A DNA stretch of 64,000 nt from Neopestalotiopsis rosae (taxonomy: Eukaryota > Ascomycota > Sordariomycetes > Amphisphaeriales > Sporocadaceae): positions 1,364,001-1,428,000 of the forward strand of contig JALGAS010000008.1 of assembly GCA_023078685.1 (NCBI GenBank), written 5' to 3'. This document shows, one piece after another, positions 12,531-23,089 of this stretch. Within the stretch, counting starts at the first letter, position 1. Every line of letters begins with the position of its first letter. The notes under the pieces are model-generated. The model was not told where the DNA came from, ran no database searches, and saw nothing but the letters and a program-made list of their open reading frames with translations. Position numbers and translations under genes: made by a program.

Positions 12531-14518
12531 ATGGGGTTCACGGCAGTAGTCAAGGGCAATGAGTCCTATCCCGAGTCTCGGGTCCTTATCATCATCACCG
12601 GCGGAACGATATGCAGTAAGTAGTATTTTATCCAGGTGGGCCCAAAGAAAGACCAACAGTGAGATAGAGACTTACACGACATTACAGTGCAGCCTTCGGA
12701 AGATGGCTCTGGTCTGGTGCCCGTCGATGGGTTCCTCGAGAATGCCATGGCGCCAAGGCCATCGTTCAATGATAAATCTGAAAGAGGTACGTTCAGATGC
12801 GTATGCGCAGGTCAAGCATAGTATACGACTTGCATGACCATGCAAGGTTTCTCATACGCACAAAAGTCGCCTTGTGGTGGCTGATCCTGTTGCACTTTGG
12901 AGACATTCAATGAGTGCATCCTATTCGACGACTAGGAGGAATTGGACTGTGGCCAGATTCGAATGGGATTATGCCCTTCGCCATGCTGTATGGTCTCAAT
13001 GGGGAGGGCCAGCTCATGCGCCTAGGGTCCATATACGTCATGGCATTTTGGTGGACATTCTGAGTGCCATTCACTCCCTTGAATTGAAACAATCCACCAA
13101 CTGTTGGAATTTCAATAGAAAATCGGCTGACATATACAATAGTGAAGCTCTCGGCTATCAAGAACGGCGAAAAGATCCAACTTGACAGTCTGCGCACACC
13201 TCCCAGTGCATACTCACGGCATGTTCGCTATGGCGCTCTCGAGTTCAACCCACTGCTAGATTCCTCCAGTATCAGCTCTGATGGCTGGACGCAGATTGCA
13301 AATACAGTCCAGGAGAACTACCATCTTTTTGATGGCTTTGTGGTGCTTCATGGAACAGATTCGCTGGCCTACAGTGCATCGGCTCTGTCTTTCATGATGG
13401 AAGATCTTGGCAAGCCAGTCATTTTCACTGGCTCTCAAGCTTCCATCTTTGCGCTCCAGTCGGATGCTGTCGACAATTTGCTTGGCTCACTCATCATTGC
13501 TGGCACATTTGTCATCCCGGAGGTCTGCCTCTTCTTTCACCACACTCTGTTCCGGGGCAACCGAACAACCAAGGTATCGGCTTCACAGTTCCAGGCTTTC
13601 GACAGTCCCAACTGCGAGCCGCTCGCCAAGGTCACCAGCATTGGCATCGAGGTCAACTGGTCCCTGATACACCGGCCGACGGCCATTGCCCAGTTCAAGA
13701 TTACGCCATACTTGGACACGACACACGTTGCATGCGTGCGCATCTTCCCCGGCATCAAGCCCGAGATGGTTGATTTTGTGCTGCGCGTGCCAGATCTCAA
13801 GGGTCTGATTCTCGAGACATTTGGCATGGGTAACGCGCCCTCGGGCGTCGACGGCAGTTTGACCAAGGCGATCCGATCAGCAGTGGAGCGCGGCATCACC
13901 GTCATCAACGTGTCGCAGTGCACCAACGGCTTCGTCTCGCCGCTTTACGCGCCCGGTTTTGCTCTTGGCAAGGCCGGCGTCGTCTTTGGCCACGATCTGA
14001 CGACCGAGGCCGCCCTGACCAAGCTAGGCTACCTCCTGGCCCGGGGCCTCGAGCCCTCCGACGTCGCCGCCCGCATGTCACGGTCCCTGCGCGGAGAGCT
14101 GACCGAGCTCGCCCTGCCCGCCTTTACCCACCCGGCAGCTGGCCTCGACGAGAGCGGCTCGTCGCTTTCCGGGCCCGAGGCCGCCTTCACCCGGCTCGGC
14201 TACGCCATCGCCAAGGGCGACCTGTCGGCCGTGGTGGAGCTGCTCGAGGGCGACGCCGTCAACCACCAGCTGCTGATGCGGGCCGACTACGCCGGCAACA
14301 CGGCCATGCACCTGGCGGCCGTGGGCCCCGAGGTCGAGGTGCTCAAGGAGCTCCTCCTGCGCGGCGCCAGCGTCCACGAGCGCAACCGCGCCAACAACAC
14401 GCCCTTGTTCCTGGCGGCCAAGGGCGGCAAGAAGGAGTTTGTCAACCTCCTGCGCGAGGCTGGCGCCGCCTTGTGGGAGGAGGAGAGTGGGGTTGATGGT
14501 GTCGTTGCAAAGTCGTGA
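12531..14518 (+). CDS. L-asparaginase with C-terminal ankyrin repeats
   Basis: Three exons (12531-12615, 12688-12786, 13143-14518) give 519 aa. Residues 23-27 are TGGTI, the first catalytic Thr motif, and VVLHGTDSLAYSASALSFM at about 127-145 carries the second Thr and Asp. ILETFGMGNAP follows. From about residue 405 the protein has ankyrin repeats (YAGNTAMHLAAVGPEVEVL, NNTPLFLAAKGGKKEFVNLL). This layout is known from cytosolic eukaryotic asparaginases (60-kDa lysophospholipase/asparaginase type), which hydrolyse asparagine to aspartate and ammonia. The third exon is very GC-rich at its 3' end. The second intron is 356 nt, unusually long for this window. It could hide a skipped exon, although the family spacing between NDKSE and the next motif looks complete without one. 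Confidence 0.92.
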
Positions 14519-15569
14519 AGGATTTCGAAGGATTTTGTTCTTTGGAAATAGAAAGGATGTGGAAAGAATGATATAAAAAGGCAGGCGTTGATTTTATGAC
14601 AAGTCATGTTTTGGTCCATTTATTAGAGATCTAGTGATACAGCGCAATAGATGAGTTATACTTTGGAAGCGTATATCGGCAAGTCTGGATGGTTTTCAAG
14701 TATCTCCATCTGGTCTACAAGTTTATCAGGTTTTCTAGCAGTGGGCTGATACCCTAGGATCTCTATAACATGGCTAGACTCAGATGTCCAAGAGCAACCA
14801 TGCCCTCATGCAGCCCGACCGACGATGTCTTACCGATATCTGCAAGCACAATAGCCATCAACTGTCAAAGGGCATACAATTCCATGGTATCATAAACATT
14901 GTCATGTGAAAGAATGTCGCTATAGTCGACGAGCGTCGGTTCCCCATCGACGATAATATCACAGCAAGACCATTTTACCGATTTCCTCCAACACAAATGG
15001 ATCTGTCGTCGTGATGGAGATAGACCAAAGAAAACCATCTTTCGAAGATGAGTCGAATCTGCGCAAGGCCAGAAAATGGTTAGGCTCGTCCCCTTACTTA
15101 ATTAACACAATGCCTTTTCTTCGAAACATGAAAGAGAGTTGACCGTGATTGTTTCCCCAGTAATGAATCACTCGCATAATGATGAAGTAACATTGTCCTT
15201 TTTTTGACTTTTTGCCCATTGTTTGTTTGCTCACCTTGATTCTCAGAGCACCTGAGGCCACCAGAAGTTGTGTTGCGGTCGCCACACCTATAAGACCCAA
15301 CACACACTCTCTCTCTCTCTTGGGCGCGGCCAGAAGAATAAACGATGTTCTTCTGGCTTTGTCACTACTTCTCGATTATAATTTGGTTAGAGGTCCGCAA
15401 ATCGCAGACACCTATTGACGCCACCACCAACAAGGCCATCATCTGATACCCTCGTCGCTGGGTTTCAACGAAACGCAACCCGAAGAAAAAGAAGAAGAAG
15501 TAGTATTCGACAGACCAGATAAGAAACTTGCCAGTCAAAACCATTTGGATACAAACATCCTTCATCACA
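14519..15569. other. Intergenic with CT microsatellite
   Basis: A 1.05-kb gap. It contains a CT run at 15307-15321 and the promoter of the small Cys-containing gene. No coding frame is supported. Confidence 0.5.
15307..15321 (+). repeat. CT dinucleotide run
   Basis: Seven CT units plus one base, about 250 bp upstream of the ATG at 15570. Pyrimidine runs are frequent in fungal promoters upstream of transcription starts. Confidence 0.7.
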
Positions 15570-16196
15570 ATGTGCAAGCAGTACATCCACCTCACCATCT
15601 GCCGCTACCTCGACTGCGAGACCCAGGTCGGCAAGAAACACCGCAACGTCTGGTGTGCCGACGCCCGCCGAGTCCGACGCCTGGGCCGTTGCGATGGGGG
15701 ACTGGTCGTCGCCGGGGAGCTCACCCATCGCGAGACCATCTCGTGCCCGGGATGCAAATCGTCCAGGACCTGTTCCGCTGCCTCTTCACTGGCTAGGAGA
15801 GAGGGAGGAGAGCGGGAGGAGTTTGTAGGTGGCGGCAACAACGTTATTGAGGAGGACGAGCGAGATGTCGTTTCCTCTCCCCTGCACCCTCTACCCAAAT
15901 TGCGGATGGCGAAACGGGCAAGGAGAACACGAAACAGCGTCTTCCAGGACGTTTTCGAAAGGGCTATTGAGCAACAAGTAAAAGAGTTCGACATTCGGGG
16001 CAAGCGAAGATGCAATGGTAGCAACGTGGTACAAGTAGAAGCTGAAACGGATTCCGATTTTGCGTGGCTCCAGGTCGAATCCTCTGCGCCCACGAGGAGA
16101 ATTCAGCATCAATCTTCACGCGGGGAGCAGCATCAATCAAACGTTCCAGCTTCTCTGTGCTGCTATGGTTTAGATCAGCTTTCAAGGGCTGTTTAA
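15570..16196 (+). CDS. Hypothetical protein with Cys/His-rich N-terminus
   Basis: A single exon of 208 aa starting at MCKQYIHLTICRYLDCE. The frame is open upstream to 15528, but the ATG at 15570 is the better start because similar fungal proteins begin with MCK and a Cys-rich stretch. Cysteines at C2, C11, C16, WC (~30), RC (~43), SCPGC (~64-68) and C73 suggest a small zinc-binding module, though the exact ligands are not clear. The remainder is charged and has no recognised domain. No signal peptide is present. It is tail-to-tail with the adenylation enzyme gene. No function is assigned. Confidence 0.55.
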   Translation: MCKQYIHLTICRYLDCETQVGKKHRNVWCADARRVRRLGRCDGGLVVAGELTHRETISCPGCKSSRTCSAASSLARREGGEREEFVGGGNNVIEEDERDVVSSPLHPLPKLRMAKRARRTRNSVFQDVFERAIEQQVKEFDIRGKRRCNGSNVVQVEAETDSDFAWLQVESSAPTRRIQHQSSRGEQHQSNVPASLCCYGLDQLSRAV

Positions 16197-16520
16197 AGAC
16201 CATAAACTGACCAGTCTGTCTGGTTAGAGAGCGAACACGGCCGTTGGTGGAGAAAGTACAGGACTTTCAAGGCGCACAAAATATGTGATGACCTTATTAT
16301 TACTGTCACTTGGTGTTGATCGGAGGGAGTGCAAACTTTCAGTCTCTTGTCCTTTGTATAGAATAATCATGAGAATACGAAGCTGATGATCACGATCACT
16401 TAATTACGAGCATCAAACTCAAATGTGAAGTGGTAGCTATGAAACAAAGTGTGAAACATTTGCCTGTCAAATACTGACAATTATTAAAAATAGATAATGA
16501 GCCCTTGTTCAAACCGTACT
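16197..16520. other. Intergenic, convergent 3' ends
   Basis: A 324-bp spacer between the convergent 3' ends of the hypothetical gene and the adenylation enzyme gene. It shows no carrier (thiolation) domain sequence on the minus strand. Confidence 0.5.
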
Positions 16521-18205
16521 TTACACATCGTACAGTTTGGAAATTTCGTCTTCATAATCAGCCAGAATGCCTCTCCTGTCCAAGGTTCCCTTACCCAGCC
16601 TCCGTAAAGGCCTCTCCATGGCCGCCACCAAGATGTTCTGGCGCGGAATATGAATCTCGGCCGAATGCTTCTCATTGAGCGTCCGCACAATCGTCCAGAT
16701 TTCTTCCTCGTCAAGCCGTTTTTCCACATTGTCCTCGGCGAGCTGGAGAATCACAAACGGGGTCGGCTTCCCCTCCCCGCCCACCATGGCATTGGAGATG
16801 CGAGCATCGCACACCAGCGCGCTCTCCATATCGCCAGCCCGGACCTTGGTCAGCCAGATCAGCTTGACCAGGTCGTCCTTGCGCCCGCGGTAGCGCAAGA
16901 GGCCAGGCTTGGTCGGGTGTGGCGTGTACAAGTCATTGGTATGCCAGACGTCGAGCCCCGGAAACAGGGCAAAGACGCCCTGGTAGCGGCGGCACTCGGC
17001 CTTTTTGTCGAGCACCACCTCGTACAGGTCGTCCCGGTGGTGCTCCAGCCGGTAGCCCAGGCGCGGGTCCAGGTGGTAGTACCGCCAGTCCCTCGGGTCG
17101 GCGAGCGTGCGCAGCGGCCACAGCCCGCACTCGGTCGAGCCCACGCCGACGACGAGGGGGACGCCCCGCGCGCACAGCAGGTCGCCGACCCAGCCGTCCA
17201 GGGGCGCGCCGCCATAGACGAGAAACTTGAGACGCTCCACCAGCGCCAGGGCGGCGGGCTGCTGGCACAGGTCCCGGGCCATGCTGGGCACGAAAAAGGC
17301 GCCGTCGGGCCGGACCCGTTCCAGCATCTCCATGACCACGGGGACGGGCGACAGGGCGCCGTGGTCGACGGGCGGCCACACGGGTATGCCGTCATAGAAG
17401 AGCGGCGCAAACATGTGGCCCCAGATGCCGCCCAGCCACTGGGGCGGCGCGGCCCAGATCATGCGGGAGCCGCGCATCGGGCTGAAGCCGTTCTCCGGGT
17501 TCTCGACGGTCCCGTCGGGCCAGTGGTGGATCATGTCGTTGGAGGACACGGACTCGAGCGTGTGCCGCAGGGGCTTGGGAATACCCGTCGTGCCGGAGGA
17601 GTGTATGACAAAGGCTGGATGGGGCTTGGCCTCTTCCCACATCTTGGTAAAGGGATAATTGGGGACGTTGACACCATCGTCTTTGAGCCAGTAGTCCAGG
17701 GACGGGAAAGTGTAGAGCTTTGTGCCGGGTCGCTCGTCTGGCAGCGTCTTGCCCAAGGCTGTCTTGGCCTCTGAACTCCCGAGCCAGCGGAAACAGTTTG
17801 TCGTTTCCAAGAGTTTGAGCAATGCTTCGTGGGTCAAGCGGCTTAGCTCTGCAATGACCATCTGTTGTGCAATGTCAGCTAGAGACAATATTCAGATAAA
17901 CCGGAGTGACAACTCACTGTGCGTTCGGACTTTTGCGCGGCGATCATGATGATGTTATAGCGAAGGTCATTATCCCCGACATAGGCAAAGGCCTCAAAGT
18001 CTTTGGCTGTTCCAAACTCATTCTCAAACCACCAACAGACTCGATTGACAGCTCGAGCAAATTGGACATAAGTGATCTTCCGCGGTCCCTTTTCGCGCCA
18101 GTCAGCTTCGAGAATCTCGCAGAAAACTCTGTCTGGCGTTTCTGCTGCCCGGGTGTCGACAATGGTTGACCATATGGCTGGAGGGGCTGTATTGTTGACG
18201 GTCAT
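16521..18205 (-). CDS. Stand-alone adenylate-forming enzyme (NRPS-like A domain only)
   Basis: Two exons (18205-17918 and 17861-16521) give 542 aa. The fold of AMP-dependent synthetases is recognisable: the P-loop-like core FVIHSSGTTGIPKP at about residues 180-193, FLVYGGAPLD, GVGSTECGLWP (A5-like), YRGRKDDLVKL (A7/A8-like) and the C-terminal catalytic Lys in RRLGKGTLDRRG. The sequence is closest in style to the adenylation domains that open fungal NRPS-like carboxylic acid reductases, but the protein ends after the A domain. No carrier or reductase domain follows. It should activate a carboxylic acid as an acyl-AMP; substrate and acceptor are unknown. The 56-nt intron has GTGAGT, CTGAC and a CAACAG end. 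The second exon is strongly GC-rich. Confidence 0.85.
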
Positions 18206-19709
18206 TTCGGAGGCAGTTTCGTCTCAATATTATCTAGGGCTTGGCAACTCATATAGTAACTATACACTTGTCAAATTTGATCAAACAAGGTGTCAGATTT
18301 CTTGGCTCTACTTGGCGGCAAGCGACTTGAACTTATAGTATTATGATAATAAAATCTCTACCAAAGAATATACGTCCCGTTTCTGCCGATCAATGCTGTT
18401 TTTGAAATGCAGAACTTTCCATTCAGACATTGATGAATGACTTGTCCCTTACGCAAGCACTAGAGACAGTGACAAGGGCCGAAAAGTCGAGATCATCTAG
18501 TAAAATCATGCTTTGCACATGCTATTGACCGGTAAAGACGTTTAGTTCGCAGCCATAACACTAAATACTGATAGAAGCACCCAATCATCAACGTGCCGTC
18601 CAACTGATAGCTCTGAAACCCAAATCCTTTATACGCAATGCCACGACAGGACCTCAAAAGCTGACGCGAGCACTAGGTGGTGGGTTTGGAAAGAGTTTCC
18701 GACATGAGCATGAAATAGACAGTTTCTACAGTGCGCTCTCCTTGCGTGAGTAGCGCTCCTTGCATTCATGGTCCTTCCTGCCGTTGCGTATTCGATGTTT
18801 TGGGAGATCTCGATTGGGTTTGAAGCTATCTGCGAGTTGGACAAATCAAAGACGGCCTGGGGCCCTGCAAGACTATAGGCTACCTCGGGAAATATAACCA
18901 TTTTCCTTGGCGCGGGTAGCACCAAAGGGATACCAATCACCAGAAGCGAATACGCCGACATGGCTGACAAACATGCCCAAACCAGAGATAGCAAACAATT
19001 TTTTATTGAAAAGAGCAAATCATCACCAAATCTGGAAGTGACTGCAACGGCGAGTATGCATTAGCTGTCAATACCGAAATGTACCCTAATCAACATTTCC
19101 TATCGATCAGCGGCAAGTTCGTTGCGTATCACAGTTCTCGTCGACAGGGAATATACTGAAAGCATCATTCCCTTATTTCCATCGGGTGCAGTTTTGAGCT
19201 TTTCAGAAATGTGAAACCACTCTCATAGGGACGAAATGCGCAAATGCTTCGTGCGGGGAATACCATCTTCATTGCAGATATTAATCCCACCTACATGTGT
19301 GGTGGAAGATTGATGGCCAGCTCAGGTGGGGCCGATGGGATGTTGTACATTATACGCGCCAAGGAGGAAACAAACGGTGAATAGTTCGCCTGTAATTGAA
19401 TCGAGCGTCGCTGGTGTGAGGTTCTCCGGCGTTACTTCTTGGCACCACCGGTCCGATGGGGCCGGTGATGATGAGGACGCTGACTCTCGAGACAATGGCT
19501 TAACAGAGACGCAAATCACTCGAAAGGCTCTCTATCATTCCAGTGAGGACATGTACGAAGACGTATGAGATGAAATTGTGTAAGTGAAACTCACGTCCGG
19601 CACGGCACAGCTAAAGAATGATATAAAAGGACGCTTCTGAACATGATGAAAATGTAAACTTCCGAGCGAATTCCATCCTCTCAAGTGATTCCATCACGAA
19701 GTTTTCACC
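18206..19709. other. Intergenic; weak minus-strand frame 18629-19018
   Basis: A 1.5-kb gap between the divergent adenylation enzyme and GH43 genes. A 129-codon minus-strand frame (18629-19018) begins with a hydrophobic stretch (LLSLVWACLSAMSAYSLLVI) but has no recognised family. It could be a remnant or part of an unannotated gene. It is not called as a CDS. Confidence 0.45.
19622..19628 (+). promoter_or_regulatory. TATA box of the GH43 gene
   Basis: TATAAAA lies 82 bp before the ATG at 19710. A strong TATA box is usual for inducible secreted hydrolase genes. Confidence 0.55.
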
Positions 19710-21311
19710 ATGAAGTTCTCGTACCTTGCCTCTCTGGCTGTGGGCTTCCTCACTCGAAGCACCCATGCCGAGAACTTCACTCAGCCAATCTTGTGGCAGG
19801 ATCTCGCCGATATCGATCTGATCTGTGTAAACGACACGTACTACTACTCGGCGTCGACCATGCACTTTTCTCCAGGGGCTCCGATCCTCAAGTCGTATGA
19901 CTTGGTCAACTGGGAATACCTGTCTCATTCTGTTCCGACGCTAGACTTTGGTGTTGCTGCTTTTGACCTGGATGGTGGGAGTGCCTACAATCAAGGAATC
20001 TACGCATCTTCACTCAGATATCACGAGGCTACTGGCATCTTTTATTGGATCGGTTGTATGCAATACATTGGGAAGACCTACATCTATACTGCCACTGTTA
20101 TTGAAGGTCCATGGAGCCAGGCATCTGTCATTAGCGATTACTGTCTCTACGACGCCGGTCTCCTGATTGATGAAGACGACATCTTGTACGTGGCTTACAG
20201 TCAATGGGTGCCGAATGGCGCGGATGCCCAGGTCAAGGTTGCGCAGCTTACGAGCGACTTGCAAGTAAAAGAATCGCAGGTCGTCTTCAACACAACGGCC
20301 GAGATCGGCTACATCGAGGGTGCCCGCTTCTACAGGATCGACAATGCCTACTACATCTGGCTCACAAATCCAGGCGTGGGAAGGGGCCAAATTGTCATCA
20401 AGTCTACCACCGGGCCCTTTGGCGCTTATAGTGACTGGCATCGCGTCACCGCAAACAGCGGAACTCCCGTCCCAGGTGCCGGCAGCCCATTTCAAGGCGC
20501 ACTGGTCGATACGCCGTCCGGCGACTGGTGGTACATGGCCTTTGTGGACAGGTGGCCCGGCGGTCGCTTTCCGGTCCTAGCTCCCATCACCTGGGACGCC
20601 AACGGCTGGCCGAATGTAGTCTTTACTGAGGAGAACACATGGGGCATCACGTATGCTTACCCTCTTCCCCGTCACGACTTGGAAACAATCGTCAACAAGA
20701 CAGATTTCTTCAGCGGTGACACCCTAGGTCCTCAGTACGAATGGAACCACAATCCCGACGCCACCAAGTGGATGGTGACGGATGAGGGGCTCACCCTGTC
20801 CACAGCGACGGTGACTGATGGCTTTTTCATGGCTCGAAATACTCTTACCCACCGGATTCTGGGGCCGGTAACTGCTGCCACGATCGGGCTGGACATCTCG
20901 AAAATGGCTGATGGCGATCATGCTGGCCTCGCCGTGTTTAGATACAATGCAGGCTCGATAGGTGTACTCAAGAATCAGGATGCGATTTCGGTTCAGATGG
21001 TTGACAACATCATCATGAGTCCAGTGGATGGCTGGCATACGACAAGCATGGGAGATGTTATCGAGAGCACGCCAATCGTTGAGAACAACACCAGTATCTG
21101 GTTCAGAGTCAGATGCGATATCAGCACTTCGCCGGCCTATTCCAACTTTTCATACAGCACCGACGGTACCACATTTACGGATCTAGGTCAAACCCATACA
21201 ACCTTGGATAGCGAAGTTTATTTTGTTGGGTCTCGATATGGAATCTTCAGTTATGCGACGAAGGCCCTTGGTGGGTCTGTGGCTGTCAAGTCTTTTACTG
21301 TCAACACATGA
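19710..21311 (+). CDS. Secreted GH43 glycosidase (beta-xylosidase/arabinofuranosidase type)
   Basis: An intronless CDS of 533 aa. Residues 1-20 form a signal peptide (MKFSYLASLAVGFLTRSTHA). The five-bladed propeller motifs of GH43 are visible: ADIDLICVNDTYYYSASTMH with the general-base Asp and the YYY/SxSTMHxSPG signature, LYDAGLLIDEDDILYVAY with the middle Asp, and IEGARFYRIDNAYYIWLT with the acid Glu. The C-terminal ~200 residues look like the beta-sandwich appended to fungal GH43 xylosidases. Predicted role: exo-cleavage of xylan or arabinan side chains outside the cell. Several N-glycosylation sequons are present. No carbohydrate-binding module beyond the sandwich was recognised. Exact substrate cannot be read from the sequence. 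Confidence 0.92.
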   Translation: MKFSYLASLAVGFLTRSTHAENFTQPILWQDLADIDLICVNDTYYYSASTMHFSPGAPILKSYDLVNWEYLSHSVPTLDFGVAAFDLDGGSAYNQGIYASSLRYHEATGIFYWIGCMQYIGKTYIYTATVIEGPWSQASVISDYCLYDAGLLIDEDDILYVAYSQWVPNGADAQVKVAQLTSDLQVKESQVVFNTTAEIGYIEGARFYRIDNAYYIWLTNPGVGRGQIVIKSTTGPFGAYSDWHRVTANSGTPVPGAGSPFQGALVDTPSGDWWYMAFVDRWPGGRFPVLAPITWDANGWPNVVFTEENTWGITYAYPLPRHDLETIVNKTDFFSGDTLGPQYEWNHNPDATKWMVTDEGLTLSTATVTDGFFMARNTLTHRILGPVTAATIGLDISKMADGDHAGLAVFRYNAGSIGVLKNQDAISVQMVDNIIMSPVDGWHTTSMGDVIESTPIVENNTSIWFRVRCDISTSPAYSNFSYSTDGTTFTDLGQTHTTLDSEVYFVGSRYGIFSYATKALGGSVAVKSFTVNT

Positions 21312-22004
21312 GAGAGCATAAGCCTTGAAAGGTTGTTGTTGTGCAATATCGCTCAATGATGAGGGAACAAGGGAAATAAAATTATGAGATAATGTAGGCG
21401 CAGCCATCAAGGTCGAGGTCAGTTCATATGCCGTTCGATTATGCTGCGGAGGATGAGCCTAACAAGTGCTGATTCCTGACCATGTTCAGTTTTGGTTGCT
21501 GTTTGTCTTATCGTAATTATCGCTCCATTCAAAACGGTTTCGAGACATCAGACATGCAATGGCCGATGGTTGATGTGAAAAGAATGAGGACCAGGAAGCG
21601 TATTGAGTGATGGCCCACCAAAGAAGTCTGTCTCATTACAAAAGTAATAAACGGGAAAAGAAAAAGAGCCGCCACAATCGGTTGAGCAATACGCACTCCC
21701 CCACCACCAAGCTGCCCCACTATGACAGCACAGCGCACATGCCAATTGGCACACCGTGCACAAGCTCTACTCAGTACCTGCAGGGGGAGCTCCGAGATCA
21801 GCTCGCGGCGGATTTTAGGTGATTAAAAAAAATTCTTGTAAGTCGGTTCTGAAAATTTGTTTGGATCGTCATTTCCTCCATCAATTTATGCTTAGATTTG
21901 TATTGTTGATTTGCACTTTTTTGTTTTGGTCTTGAAACAACATTCTCAGAATAAGTCACTTTCAATTGGAAAAGCAACAATCACTAGTATCCATCATATT
22001 CAAA
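21312..22004. other. Intergenic
   Basis: A 693-bp spacer with the GH43 3' flank and the promoter of the histone chaperone gene. Small frames around 21529-21822 lie on both strands and are unsupported. Confidence 0.5.
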
Positions 22005-23089
22005 ATGGCAGCCGAAGAGAGCAACGTCACCTATGAGCAGCTCGCTGACATTGAGCGCGAATTCGAGGATGTAGAGCTCGAAATCAGTGGGTACTTCCTG
22101 GTCAAGGACAATTGAGAATCAAAAGACTGACACTTTTTGCTCGTAGCCCGCCAACAGGCCGTCATGACCAAGGCTCTGTACGAGAAGAGACAGAAGACCG
22201 TGGCCGAGATTGACAACTTTTGGTCGCTAGTCTTTGAGCAGGCGCCCCAAGAGGTGGACGCTTACATCCAGCCCTCGGACTCTGCCGTGCTGTCGACCGC
22301 CCTCAAGGCCATCTACGTGTCGCGCTTTGAGGTCGAGGACGGCAGCAAGGGCGACCCTCGCAGCCTCTCCATCAAGTTTGAGTTCAACGACAATGAGTAC
22401 TTTGAGGACAAGGTGCTCGAGAAGAAGTTTTACCACCGCCGCGCCAAGGACGGCAACTTTGAGGGCCTGGTCAGCGAGCCCGTCGCCATCAAGTGGAAGG
22501 CCGGCAAGGACCTGACCGACGGCATGCTCGACATGGCCGTCGCCGTCTTCGAGCAGGAGAAGAAGACTGGCCAGACTGGTCTCCCCAAGGTTAAGAACTA
22601 CACGGCGGAGCAAAAGGCCCTGCAGGAGAAGATCCAGGGCACCGGTATGGGTGGCGTCAGCTTCTTCGCCTTCTTCGGCTACCGCGGCTACCCCGTCACC
22701 GAGGAGGAGAACAAGGAGGCCATTGCCAAGGAGCAGGAGCAGCGCAAGCTCCGCGCCGAGGGCAAGAGCACCGGTGACGAGGACGAGGCTCCCGAGCTCG
22801 TGGACGCCGACGAGGACGATGAGGAGATCCTTGAGATCTTCCCCGACGGCGAGGAGCTCGCTGTCGCCATTGCCGAGGACCTGTGGCCAAGCGCCATCAA
22901 GTACTTCAGTGAGTCCATGTGTCACGTGATACTCTCTGAAACAAGATACTAACGATTTGCCCACCAGCCAACGCTCAGGAACAAGACGGTCTTAGTGAGC
23001 TGGACTTTGAGGAGCTTGATGAGGATGAGATTGACGAGGATGATGAGGATGATGATGAGCAGCCTCCTGCAAAGAAGATCAAGGCTTAG
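22005..23089 (+). CDS. SET/Nap1-family histone chaperone
   Basis: Three exons (22005-22086, 22147-22908, 22968-23089) give 321 aa. A helix at residues 8-50 (dimerisation) leads into the NAP fold: ARQQAVMTKALYEKRQKTV-like helix, IDNFWSLVFEQAP, AIYVSRFEVEDG, SIKFEFNDNEYFEDKVLEKK and SFFAFFGYRGYP. The C-terminus is strongly acidic (DEDEIDEDDEDDDE) and ends in a basic PAAKKIKA-like patch that may be a nuclear localisation signal. The IDNFW motif and short length favour the SET/Vps75 branch rather than Nap1 itself. Expected role: binding H3-H4 or H2A-H2B during chromatin assembly. Both introns are phase 1 (gtgggt..cgtag and gtgagt..accag). Highly biased GC-ending codons suggest strong expression. 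Confidence 0.93.

Noticed and set aside
12874..13185. 103-codon frame inside the asparaginase intron
   Set aside because: It overlaps the next exon in another frame and matches nothing in the asparaginase family.
16650..17774. 374-codon plus-strand frame opposite the adenylation enzyme gene
   Set aside because: Mirror of the GC-rich coding strand; the minus-strand product has clear adenylation motifs.
22227..22964. 245-codon minus-strand frame opposite the histone chaperone gene
   Set aside because: A shadow caused by the biased GC-rich codons of the real plus-strand gene.
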